A DNA stretch of 64,000 nucleotides from Manihot esculenta (Eukaryota; Streptophyta; Magnoliopsida; Malpighiales; Euphorbiaceae): positions 13,318,906-13,382,905 of the forward strand of contig NC_035164.2 of the NCBI RefSeq assembly GCF_001659605.2, in the 5' to 3' direction. The notes beneath the pieces were generated by a model. That model did no database searches and was not told where the DNA came from. It was given only the letters and a program-made list of their open reading frames with translations. Shown here piece after piece: positions 24,201 to 35,079 of this stretch. A program made the position numbers and the translations under genes. Numbering within the stretch: position 1 is the first letter of the stretch; every line of letters starts with the position of its first letter.

Positions 24201-25608
24201 ATTGACTAACAGAGATCAGATTATACTGAAAGTGAGGCACATATAAGACATCATCAAGAAACAATTTCCCAAAAAGATTGACCTTTCCAGATTGAGAAAC
24301 TTGAGTGGTTCTTCCATCTGGGAAGCAAATAGATATGTGTTTGTGTGATGATTGTAGAGTGGTAAAGAGAGCACTATCTGAACACATGTGGTTTGTGGCT
24401 CCAGTGTCTAAGATCCAACTAACATTGTTGTGTATTTGTGCATTACAAGTCTTGTAGATAGTAGATTTACCTGCAAAGTCCATAAAGTGTGGTTCTGGAC
24501 CATGAGAAGTGCTTGGGCCAAGAACTCCTTTCCCTTTTGCAAGTTGGGAGACTTCTTGTTTCAGGGAGCTCAGCATAGAAGACAATTCAAGAATTCTATT
24601 TGATGTATCCAGATATTCCAGAGGACTGTCCTCCTCTGGATTATTTCCATCAATAGCAGCCATAATTTTGGTGCTTCTAAAATTTTTGACTGGTTGTGTC
24701 CCAGCCTTGCTCTTACCCTTGAACCAATCCGGGTACCCAATCAACTTGAAACACCCTTCCCGGGTGTGACCATTCATGTTACAGAAGGTGCAATGTCCCT
24801 TCTTATTCTCAGACCTTCTTGGTCTATTCAGGTTTTCAGATTGAGTTTTGTTTAATAAGGCAAGGGATTCAGTGTTGTCATTCATGGCTCCTAAGATTTC
24901 CCTTTGAGACTCAAACTTTACTACCATAGAGTAAGCTTTGTTTACCGTTGGCAGAGGATCCATTCCTAGCACTTGGTCCCTTACAGACCCAAAGACTTCG
25001 TTTAGACCCATTAGGAATTGCATGAGCCTATTTCTGTTGGCTATGTCAGCCATAGCCTTAGATGCTCCACAGGTACAGGTTGGGAGCGTTTCTACTGACT
25101 CAAGTTCATCCCATAACCTCTTCAACTTAGTGAAGTAAACAGACACAGAAGCATTTTCCTGAGATATAAGAGAGATCTTTCTGTGCAACTCATAGATCAT
25201 AGGTCCGTTGCACTCTCCAAATCTCTCACAAATCTCTGACCAGAGATCTCTGGCAGAGGCAGTGTATATGAAACCATCAACCAACTCCTTAGAGATGGAA
25301 TTAAGAATCCAAGATGTGACCATGAAGTCACATCTTTTCCACTGTTCATAGCCCTCAGAATCTTTACTAGGTGCCGAAGTTGTGCCTTCGACAAAACCTA
25401 ATTTCATCTTGGCACCCAGCGCTATTCTAATAGCCCTGCTCCAAGATCTGAAATTAGTACCTATGAGAGGAGCGGAGACCAGACTCATACCTGGATGATC
25501 GGAGGTTTGAAGACTCAGCAGATCTTCCATCCCGGCATTCGCGATCTGTGCTTTCTCGGGTGGTCTCGTCGCCTTCTGATCGTTACTACTGTTTCCTCGC
25601 TCCGCCAT
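21280..25608 (-). CDS. copia-2 gag-pol polyprotein, 1442 aa, intact
   Basis: Domains in order with rough residue numbers: copia-type gag N-terminal domain (30-240); CCHC zinc knuckle CTFCNMNGHTREGC (about 270-285); aspartic protease with DTGA (about 402; codons at 24400-24408); pre-integrase zinc region with DRLGHAS; integrase catalytic core with Asp in HIDIWGPY (about 621), Asp in RTDNGKEF (about 684) and Glu in VVERKHR (about 722); RT with YVDD (about 1126; 22225-22236); RNase H with CDSDWAA and SSAEAEYRAM (about 1290-1330) and TKHIEIDCH near the end. Length and order fit a complete Ty1/copia polyprotein, and all catalytic residues I can check are present. The start ATG lies 85 bases after the 5' LTR, as expected. 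It probably still encodes working enzymes; expression is unknown. Confidence 0.96.
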   Translation of the reverse strand: MAERGNSSNDQKATRPPEKAQIANAGMEDLLSLQTSDHPGMSLVSAPLIGTNFRSWSRAIRIALGAKMKLGFVEGTTSAPSKDSEGYEQWKRCDFMVTSWILNSISKELVDGFIYTASARDLWSEICERFGECNGPMIYELHRKISLISQENASVSVYFTKLKRLWDELESVETLPTCTCGASKAMADIANRNRLMQFLMGLNEVFGSVRDQVLGMDPLPTVNKAYSMVVKFESQREILGAMNDNTESLALLNKTQSENLNRPRRSENKKGHCTFCNMNGHTREGCFKLIGYPDWFKGKSKAGTQPVKNFRSTKIMAAIDGNNPEEDSPLEYLDTSNRILELSSMLSSLKQEVSQLAKGKGVLGPSTSHGPEPHFMDFAGKSTIYKTCNAQIHNNVSWILDTGATNHMCSDSALFTTLQSSHKHISICFPDGRTTQVSQSGKVNLFGKLFLDDVLYVPHFQYNLISVSQLISRYGYCIIICDHYCLIQDPLNKKVVAIGKKQRGLFRLNQMSFSHSDIRHCLLEIMNFNADLYSFVNSTFSLVELNKECSMQYEQAHNCLVTMNDMHDRLGHASVSKLKHIKGMNMSNESMQCCPVCPLAKQARLPFPRSHTLTSRPFELIHIDIWGPYKTSSITGAKYFLTIVDDYSRAVWTFMMHLKDQTFSITRHFIHMVENQFNTGIKVIRTDNGKEFLSQNYRSLLMNKGIIHQRSCPYTPQQNGVVERKHRHILDTARALKMQSHVPIEFWSECILTATYLINRMPMEHFDWTTPYERLYGTSPNYSHLRKFGCLCYATSVGTQKDKFQERAVKAVMIGYANTHKAYKLYSMNDKSFFVSRDVIFHENIFPFQGTDMVERPVIPLPMVEDDKVAPASSTPSHTNEDLQNCPSIRRMQRPRKAPAWMKDYVNSLETSSMSFHPMHKSYICNVNKVTEPGTYAQASKDAQWVEAMNQELQALENNSTWVLTSLPKGKKAIGCKWIYKVKFKPNGDVERYKARLVAKGYNQIEGLDYKDRFSPVAKLTTVRIFIALATFRQWPIFQLDINNAFLHGHLDEEVYMTPPQGYHKAQPGDVCLLKRSLYGLKQASRQWNIEFTNFLKNLGFVQSPHDHCLFTQHTDTITLILLVYVDDIILTGNSIDAITECKLALHSKFTVKDLGPMKYFLGLEIARSSQATFISQTKYISDVLKDAGMFNCKPASCPLPQGLHLSPDTGEPFDTPDMYRRLLGRLLYINLTRPDICYAVQHLSQFMSMPRKPHWEAALHVLRYLKGSLQQGLYFPVSADMSLNAYCDSDWAACTYSRKSLSGYCIYLGPCLVSWKTKKQPTVSKSSAEAEYRAMANTVCELLWISYILQDLQVTVPLPIPLHCDSKAAMHIAANPVFHERTKHIEIDCHLVRDQLQQGFILPHYLPTEEQLADIFTKALPACRHVNLTHKLNLLPLPAST

Positions 25609-25680
25609 CGTCAGATCTTTCGAAAGAGCAGAGGATCGCCTTCAGGCGACCAGCAACGCGCCGGCGTGAGCTAGAGACCT

Positions 25681-25693
25681 AGCTCTGATACCA
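25681..25693 (-). other. copia-2 primer-binding site (initiator Met-tRNA)
   Basis: In sense it reads TGGTATCAGAGCT immediately after the 5' LTR; the first 12 bases match initiator methionine tRNA. Confidence 0.92.
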
Positions 25694-25918
25694 TGTTCAA
25701 GAACGAGAGAGAGAGAGAAAACATTCTGGTTTTATTTCAAATGGAAAGAAAAAATGTCGTTTTGTTCCATTTCTGGAAGCTTGTATCTTCCTTATAAGAC
25801 AAAAGACCAGCTCGTGCACATCATGTGCAAGAGACCAAAACAACTGTCCTAAAACGACACTGTATAAACGACATACATAACCAAAGTGAAACTAACAGAA
25901 AACGATGTAGTTTTGACA
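25694..25918 (-). repeat. copia-2 5' LTR (225 bp)
   Basis: It is the right copy and the promoter LTR in sense. No difference from 21047-21271 was seen. Confidence 0.93.
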
Positions 25919-28900
25919 AGTGAACAATTAAAGTTTTATTTTAATTGAACATTTGAATAAATGATTACCAATAAATAACAAGTTTGTTTATTATGTTTAT
26001 GTATAATATTTCGGGGTAAGAAAGGCATTGTTATTTATTTGCGCCCATCATTTCTTTTTTAATGTTTAGGCACTGTTGTTTATTTTGTGCCCTATTGTTT
26101 ATTTTTTACTGTTCTTGACTTTAAACTAACTAAAGTGAACAATTAAAGTTTTATTTTAATTGAATATTTGAATAAATGATTACTAATGAATAATAATTTT
26201 GTTTATAATGTATGAGTATAATATTTTGGGGTAAGAAAGGAACTATCGTTTATTTTGCGTCCAATCGTTTCTTTTTTAATTGTTCTTAACGTTAAAGAAA
26301 TTAAGTTTTATTTTAATTAAATATTTGAATAAATAATTACTAATAATTATTATATTTTTTATTATGTATGAGTATAATATTTTTGGGTAAGAAAGTCATT
26401 GTTGTTTATTTTGCGCCCTATCGTTTCTTTTTTAATGTTCTTGACTTTAAACTAATTAAAGTGAACAATTTAAGTTTTATTTTCATTGAACATTTGAATA
26501 AATGATGTGTATAAGTATAATATTTTGGGGTAAGAAAGGCACTGTTATTTATTTTGCGTCTATCATTTCTTTTTTAATGTTCAGGCACTTTCATTTATTT
26601 TGTGCTTATTGTTTCTTTTTTTGATGTTCGTGGCTTTAAACTAATTAAAGTAAACAATTAAACTTTTATTTTAATTGAATATTTGAATAAATGATTACTA
26701 ACTAATAACAATTTTGTTTATAATTTTTGAGTATAATATGTCGTTTATTATGCGCCTCATCGTTTCTTTTTTAATGTTTTTAACTTTAAACTAATTAAAG
26801 TCAACAATTAAAGTTTTATTTTAATTGAACATTTAAATAAATGATTTCTAATACATAACAAGTTTGTTTATAATGTATAAGTATAATATTTTGGGATAAG
26901 CAATGCACTGTCATTTATTTTAATTAAATATTTGAGCAAATGACTACTAATGAATAACAATTTGGTTTATAATGTATGAGTATATTATTTTAGGGTAAGT
27001 AAGGCACTGTCGTTTATTTTGCGCCTAATCGTTTCTTTTTTAATGTTCCTGATTTTAAACTAATCAAAGTGAACAATTAAAGTTTTATTTTAATTGAACA
27101 TTTGAATAAATGATTACCAATAAATAACAGGTTTGTTTATTATGTTTATGTATAATATTTTGGGGTAAGAAAGGCATTATTATTTATTTGCGCCCATCAT
27201 TTCTTTTTTAATGTTTAGGTACTATTGTTTATTTTGTGCCCTATTGTTTCTTTTTCTAATGTTCTTGACTTTAAACTAATTAAAGTGAACAATTAAAATT
27301 TTATTTTAATTAAATATTTGAATAAATGATTACTAATGAATAACAATTTTGTTTGTAATGAATGAGTATAATATTTTGGAGTAAGAAAGGCACCATCGTT
27401 TATTTTGCGCCCAATCGTTTCTTTTTTAATTTTCTTAACATTAAACTACTTAAACAAGTTTTATTTTAATCAAATATTTGAATAAATAATTACTAATAAT
27501 TATTTTTTTTTTATATTGTATGAGTATAATATTTTGGCGTTAGAAAGGTACTGTTGCTTATTTTGCGCCCCATCGTTTCTTTTTTAATGTTCTTGACTTT
27601 GAACTAATTAAAGTAAACAATTTAAGTTTTATTTTCATTGAACATTTGAATAAATGATTACCAAATAGATAATAAGTTTGTTTATAATGTATAAGTATAA
27701 TATTTTGGGGTAAGAAATGTACTGTTATTTATTTTGTGTCTATCATTTCTTTCTTAATGTTCAGGCACTATCATTTATTTTGTGCCCATTGCTTCTTTTT
27801 TTGATGTTCTTGGCTTCAAACTAAATATGGTAAACAATTAAACTTTTATTTTAATTGAATATTTGAATAAATGATTACTAATTATTAACAATTTTGTTTA
27901 TAATGTTTGAGTATAATATGTCGTTTATTTTGCGCCTCATCGTTTCTTTTTTAATTTTTTGACTTTAAAGTAATTAAAGTCAACAATTAAAGTTTTATTT
28001 TAATTAAACATTTAAAGAAATGATTTCTAATACAAAACAAGTTTGTTTATAATGTATAAGTATAATATTTTGGGATAAGCAATGCACTGTCATTTATTTT
28101 AATTAAATATTTGAGCAAATGACTACTAATGAATAACAATTTGGTTTATAATGTAAGAGTATATTATTTTAGGGTAAGTAAGGCACTGTCGTTTATTTTG
28201 CGCCTAATCGTTTCTTTTTTAATGTTCCTGATTTTAAATTAATCAAAGTGAACAATTAAAGTTTTATTTTAATTGAACATTTGAATAAATGATTACCAAT
28301 AAATAACAGGTTTGTTTATTATGTTTATGTATAATATTTTGGGGTAAGAAAGGCATTATTATTTATTTGCGCCCATCATTTCTTTTTTAATGTTTAGGTA
28401 CTATTGTTTATTTTGTGCCCTATTGTTTCTTTTTCTAATGTTCTTGACTTTAAACTAATTAAAGTGAACAATTAAAATTTTCTTTTAATTGAATATTTGA
28501 ATAAATGATTACTAATGAATAACAATTTTGTTTATAATGTATGAGTATAAAATTTTGGGGTAACAAAGGCACTATCGTTTATTTTGCGCCCAATCGTTTC
28601 TTTTTTAATGTTCTTAACATTAAACTAATTAAACAAGTTTTATTTTAATTAAATATTTGAATAAATAATTACTGATAATTATTATATTTTTTTTATAATG
28701 TATGAGTATAATATTTTGGCGTTAGAAAGGTACTGTTGTTTATTTTGCGCCCATCGTTTCTTTTTTAATGTTCTTGACTTTAAACTAATTAAAGTAAACA
28801 ATTTAAGTTTTATTTTCATTGAACATTTGAATAAATGATTACCAAATAGATAATAAGTTTGTTTATAATGTATAAGTATAATATTTTGGGGTAAGAAATG

Positions 28901-29316
28901 CACTGTTATTTATTTTGTGTCTATCATTTACTCCTTAATGTTCAGGCACTATCATTTATTTTGTGCCCATTGCTTCTTTTTTTGATGTTCTTGGCTTTAA
29001 ACTAAATAAGGTAAACAATTAAACTTTTATTTTAATTGAATATTTGAATAAATGATTACTAATTATTAACAATTTTGTTTATAATGTTTGAGTATAATAT
29101 GTCGTTTATTTTGCGCCTCATCGTTTCTTTTTAAATTTTTTGACTTTAAAGTAATTAAAGTCAACAATTAATGTTTTATTTTAATTGAACATTTAAATAA
29201 ATGATTTCTAATAGATAACAAGTTTGTTTATAATGTATAAGTACAATATTTTGGGATAAGCAAGGCACTGTCATTTATTTTAATTGAATATTTGAATAAA
29301 TGACTACTAATGAATA

Positions 29317-31262
29317 ACAATTTTGTTTATAATATATGAGTATATTATTTTGGGGTAAGTAAGGCACTGTCGTTTATTTTGCGCCTAATCGTTTCTTTTT
29401 TAATGTTCCTGATTTTAAACTAATTAAATTGAACAATTAATGTTTTATTTTAACTGAACATTTGAATAAATGATTACCAATAGATAACAAGTTTGTTTAT
29501 TATGTATATGTATAATATTTTTGGGTAAGAAAGGCATTGTTATTTATTTTGCGCCCATCGTTTCTTTTTTAATGTCTAGGCACTGTCGTTTATTTTGCGA
29601 CCTATTGTTTCTTTTTTTAATGTTCTTGACTTTAAACTTACTAAAGTGAACAATTAAAGTTTTATTTTAATTGAATATTTGAATAAATGATTACTAATGA
29701 ATAATAATTTTGTTTATAATGTATGAGTATAATATTTTGGGGTAATAAAGCCACTATCCTTTATTTTGCGCCCTATCGTTTCTTTTTTATTGTTCTTAAC
29801 GTTAAAGTAATTAAACAAGTTTTATTTTAATTAAATATTTGAATAAATAATTACTAATAATTATTATAATTTTTTTTATAATGTATGAGTATAATATTTT
29901 GGGCTAAGAAAGACACTGTTGTTTATTTTGCTTCCCATCATTTAGTTTTTAATGTTCTTGGCTTTAAACTAATTAAAATAAACAATTTAGGTTTTATTTT
30001 CATAGAACATTTGAATAAATGATTACCAATAGATAATAAGTTTTTTTTATAATGTATAAGTATAATATTTTGTGGTAAGAAAGGCACTGTTACTTATTTT
30101 GCGTCTATCATTTCTTTTTTAATGTTCAAGCACTTTTATTTATTTTGTGCCTATTGTTTCTTTTTTTGATGTTCTTAGCTTTAAACTAATTGAAGTAAAC
30201 AATTAAAGTTTTATTTTAACTGAACATTTGAATAAATGATTGCCAATAGATAACAAGTTTGTTTATTATGTATATTGATAATATTTTTGGGTAAGAAAGA
30301 CATTGTTATTTATTTTGCGCCCATCATTTCTTTTTTAATGTTTAGGCACTATCGTTTATTTTGCGCCCTATTGTTTCTTTTTTTAATGTTTTGACTTTAA
30401 ACTAATTAAAGTGAACAATTAAAGTTTTATTTTAATTGAATATTTGAATAAATGATTACTAATTAATAACAATTTTGTTTATAATGTATGAGTATAATAT
30501 TTTGGGGTAAGAAAGGCACTATCGTTTATTTTGCGCCCAATCGTTTCTTTTTTATTTTTCTTAACGTTAAAGTAATTAAACAAGTTTTATTTTAATTAAA
30601 TATTTGAATAAATAATTACTAATAATTACTATATTTTTTTAATAATGTATGAGTATAATAATTTGCGTAAGAAAGGCATTGTTATTTATTTTGCATCCCA
30701 TCGTTTATTTTTTAATGTTCTTGACTTTAAACTAATCAAAGTAAACAATTTAAGTTTTATTTTCATTGAACATTTGAATAAATAATTACCAATAGATAAT
30801 AAGTTTGTTTATAATGTATAAGCATAATATTTTGGGGTAAGAAAGGCACTGTTATTTATTTTGCGTCTATCATTTCTTTTTTAATGTTCAGGCACTTTCA
30901 TTTATTTTATGCCCATTGTTTCTTTTTTTTATGTTCTTTGCTTTAAACTAATTAAAGTAAACAATTAAACTTTTATTTTAATTGAACATTTGAATAAATG
31001 ATTACTAATGAATAACAATTTTATTTATAATGTTTGAGTATAATATGTCGTTTATTTTTGCCTCATCGTTTCTTTTTTAATGTTTTTGACTTTAAACTAA
31101 TTAAAGTCAAGAATTAAAGTTTTATTTTAATTGTACATTTAAATAAATGATATCTAATAGATAACAAGTTTGTTTATAATATATAAGTATAATGTTTTCG
31201 GATAAGCAAGGCACTGTCATTTATTTTAATTGAATATTTGAGCAAATGACTACTAATGAATA
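29317..31262. repeat. Long-form HOR (1946 bp) with a second monomer 2-5 block
   Basis: After monomers 1-5, a second run equivalent to monomers 2-5 appears before monomers 6 and 7. The excess over a normal HOR is about 765 bp, close to the summed length of monomers 2-5. The first block has private variants GCGACCTATTG and TTTTGCTTCCC. Near-copies of the whole unit are at 38316-40260 and 53794-55723. Confidence 0.82.
31086..31110. other. Perfect 25-bp dyad in satellite monomer 6
   Basis: Arms TTGACTTTAA and TTAAAGTCAA flank the spacer ACTAA. Other perfect-arm copies: 18426-18450, 20754-20778, 27959-27983 and 29140-29164 (spacer AGTAA), then 40084-40108, 41262-41286, 48302-48326, 52429-52453, 53617-53641, 55547-55571 and 56727-56751 (spacer ACTAA). 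The A-B-C block has TTAACTTTAA as its left arm (one mismatch), and other monomers keep only the inner 6-bp arms. It is a candidate protein-binding site; the binder is unknown. Confidence 0.8.
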
Positions 31263-33548
31263 ACAATTTGGTTTATAATGTATGAGTATATTATTTTAGG
31301 GTAAGTAAGGCGCTGTCGTTTATTTTGCGCCTAATCGTTTCTTTTTTAATGTTCCTGATTTTAAACTAATCAAAGTGAACAATTAAAGTTTTATTTTAAT
31401 TGAACATTTGAATAAATGATTACCAATAAATAACAGGTTTGTTTATTATGTTTATGCATAATATTTTGGGGTAAGAAAGGCATTATTATTTATTTGCGCC
31501 CATCATTTCTTTTTTAATGTTTAGGTACTATTGTTTATTTTGTGCCCTATTGTTTCTTTTTCTAATGTTCTTGACTTTAAACTAATTAAAGTGAACAATT
31601 AAAATTTTATTTTAATTAAATATTTGAATAAATGATTACTAATGAATAACAATTTTGTTTGTAATGAATGAGTATAATATTTTGGAGTAAGAAAGGCACT
31701 ATCGTTTATTTTGCGCCCAATCGTTTCTTTTTTAATTTTCATAACATTAAACTATTTACACAAGTTTTATTTTAATCAAATATTTGAATAAATAATTACT
31801 AATAATTATTATTATTTTTTTATATTGTATGAGTATAATATTTTGGCGTTAGAAAGGTACTGTTGCTTATTTTGCGCCCCATCGTTTCTTTTTTAATGTT
31901 CTTGACTTTGAACTAATTAAAGTAAACAATTTAAGTTTTATTTTCATTGAACATTTGAATAAATGATTACCAAATAGATAATAAGTTTGTTTATAATGTA
32001 TAATTATAATATTTTGGGGTAAGAAATGCACTGTTATTTATTTTGTGTCTATCATTTCTTTCTTAATGTTCAGGCACTATCATTTATTTTGTGCCCATTG
32101 CTTCTTTTTTTGATGTTCTTGGCTTTAAAATAAATAAGATAAACAATTAAACTTTTATTTTAATTGAATATTTGAATAAATGATTACTAATTATTAACAA
32201 TTTTGTTTATAATGTTTGAGTATAATATGTCGTTTATTTTGCGCCTCATCGTTTCTTTTTTAATTTTTTGACTTTAAAGTAATTAAAGTCGACAATTAAA
32301 GTTTTATTTTAATTAAACATTTAAAAAAATGATTTCTAATACATAACAAGTTTGTTTATAATGTATAAGTATAATATTTTGGGATAAGCAATGCACTGTC
32401 ATTTATTTTAATTAAACATTTGAATAAATGACTACTAATGAATAACAATTTTGTTTATAATGTATGAGTAAATTATTTTGGGGTAAGTAAGGCACTGTCA
32501 TTTATTTTGCGCCTAATCGTTTCTTTTTTAATGTTCATGATTTTAAACTAATTAAATTGAACAATTAAAGTTTTATTTTAACTGAACATTTGAATAAATG
32601 ATTACCAATAGATAACAAGTTTGTTTATTATGTTTGTGTATAATATTTTGGGATAAGAAAGGCATTGTTATTTATTTGCGCCCATCATTTCTTTTTTAAT
32701 GTTTAGGCACTATTGTTTATTTTGCGCCCTATTGTTTCTTTTTCTAATGTTCTTGACTTTAAACTAATTAAAGTGAACAATTAAAATTTTCTTTTAATTG
32801 AATATTTGAATAAATGATTACTAATGAATAATAATTTTGTTTATAATGTTTGAGTACAATATTTTGGGTAAGAAAGGCACTATCATTTATTTTGCGTCCA
32901 ATCGTTTCTTTTTTATTGTTCTTAACGTTAAAGAAATTAAAAAAGTTTTATTTTAATTAAATATTTGAATAAATAATTACTAATAATTATTATATTTTTT
33001 TTATAATGTATGAGTATAATATTTTTGGATAAGAAAGTCATTGTTGTTTATTTTGCGCCCTATCGTTTCTTTTTTAATGTTCTTGACTTTAAATTAATTA
33101 AAGTAAACCATTTAAGTTTTATTTTCATTGAACATTTGAATAAATGATGTGTATAAGTATAATATTTTGTGGTAAGAAAGGCACTGTTATTTATTTTGCG
33201 TCTATCATTTCTTTTTTAATGTTCAGGCACTTTCATTTATTTTGTGCTTATTGTTTCTTTTTTTGATGTTCTTGGCTTTAAAGTAATTAAAGTAAACAAT
33301 GAAACTTTTATTTTAATTGAATATTTGTATAAATGATTATTAACTAATAAGAATTTTTTTTATAATGTTTAAGTATAATATGTCGTTTATTTTGCGCCTC
33401 ATCGTTTCTTTTTTAATTAAACATTTAAATAAATGATTTCTAATACATAACAAGTTTGTTTATAATATATAAGTATAATATTTTGGGATAAGCAATGCAC
33501 TGTCATTTATTTTAATTAAATATTTGAATAAATGACTACTAATGAATA

Positions 33549-35079
33549 ACAAATTTGTTTATAATGTATGAGTAAATTATTTTGGGGTAAGTAAGGCACT
33601 GTCGTTTATTTTGCGCCTAATCGTTTCTTTTTTAATGTTCCTGATTTTAAACTAATTAAATTGAACAATTAAAGTTTTATTTTGACTAAACATTTGAATA
33701 AATGATTACCAATAGATAACAAGTTTGTTTATTATGTTTATGAATAATATTTTGGGATAAGAAAGACATTGTTATTTATTTGCGCCCATCATTTCTTTTT
33801 TAATGTTTAGGCACTATTGTTTATTTTGCGCCATATTTGTTCTTTCTTTTTTAATGTTTAGGCACTATTGTTTATTTTGCGCCATATTGTTTCTTTTTTA
33901 ATGTTCTTGACTTTAAACTAATTAAAGTGAACAATTAAAATTTTCTTTTAATTGAATATTTGAATAAATGATTACTAATGAATAACAATTTTGTTTATAA
34001 TGTATGAGTATAAAATTTTGGGGTAACAAAGGCACTATCGTTTATTTTGCGCCCAATCGTTTCTTTTTTAATGTTCTTAACATTAAACTAATTAAACAAG
34101 TTTTATTTTAATTAAATATTTGAATAAATAATTACTGATAATTATTATATTTTTTTTACAATTAAAGTTTTATTTTAATTAAACATTTAAATAAATGATT
34201 TCTAATACATAACAAGTTTGTTTATAATGTATAAGTATAATATTTTGGGATAAGCAATGCACTGTCATTTATTTTAATTAAATATTTGAATAAATGATTA
34301 CTAATGAATAATAATTTTGTTTATAATGTATGAGTACAATATTTTGGGTAAGAAAGGCACTATCATTTATTTTGCATCCAATCGTTTCTTTTTTATTGTT
34401 CTTAACGTTAAATAAATTAAAAAAGTTTTATTTTAATTAAATATTTGAATAAATAATTACTAATAATTATTATAATTTTTTTTGTAATGTATGAGTATAA
34501 TATTTTGGGCTAAGAAAGGCACTGTTGTTTATTTTGCTTCCCATCATTTATTTTTTAATGTTCTTGGCTTTAAACTAATTAAAGTAAACAATTTAAGTTT
34601 TATTTTCATTGAACATTTGAATAAATGATGTGTATAAGTATAATATTTTGTGGTAAGAAAGGCACTGTGATTTATTTTGCGTCTATCATTTCTTTTTTAA
34701 TGTTCAGGCACTTTTATTTATTTTGTGCTTATTGTTTCTTTTTATTATGTTCTTGGCTTTAAAGTAATTAAAGTAAACAATGAAACTTTTATTTTAATTG
34801 AATATTTGAATAAATGATTATTAACTAATAAGAATTTTTTTTATAATGTTTAAGTATAATATGTCGTTTATTTTGTGCCTCATCGTTTCTTTTTTAATGT
34901 TTTTAACTTTAAACTAATTAAAGTCAACAATTAAAGTTTTATTTTAATTGAACATTTAAATAAATGATTTCTAATAGATAACAAGTTTGTTTATAATCTA
35001 TAACCATAATATTTTGGGATAAGCAAGGCACTGTCATTTATTTTAATTGAATATTTGAATAAATGACTACTAATGAATA
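33549..35079. repeat. Rearranged HOR with local duplication and deletion junctions
   Basis: A roughly 50-bp tandem duplication (TTAATGTTTAGGCACTATTG-type unit) is at about 33800-33900. At about 34158 a monomer 4 start is joined to the 3' half of a monomer 6, an out-of-phase deletion junction. A second run of monomers 7, 3, 4, 5, 6 and 7 then completes the 1531-bp interval. Unequal exchange is the simplest explanation. Confidence 0.65.

Larger units (their letters stand above)
21047..25918 (-). mobile_element. copia-2: full-length, apparently intact Ty1/copia element (4872 bp)
   Basis: Two 225-bp LTRs, identical by eye, both TG...CA, flank a single uninterrupted gag-pol ORF on the minus strand. 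A primer-binding site follows the 5' (right) LTR and a polypurine tract precedes the 3' (left) LTR. With matching target-site duplications, every cis and trans part expected of an autonomous copia element is present. Identical LTRs point to a recent insertion. I did not assign a lineage with confidence. Confidence 0.96.
21042..25923. repeat. Target-site duplication AGTGA flanking copia-2
   Basis: AGTGA at 21042-21046 and 25919-25923 abuts the two LTRs. The unbroken monomer reads TTAAAGTGAACAATTAAAG at the equivalent place. Confidence 0.93.

Noticed and set aside
28682..28903. Minus-strand open frame of 73 codons in the satellite
   Set aside because: It lies wholly in AT-rich repeat, has a Lys/Leu/Ile composition expected of such DNA, and is not kept open in sister HOR copies.
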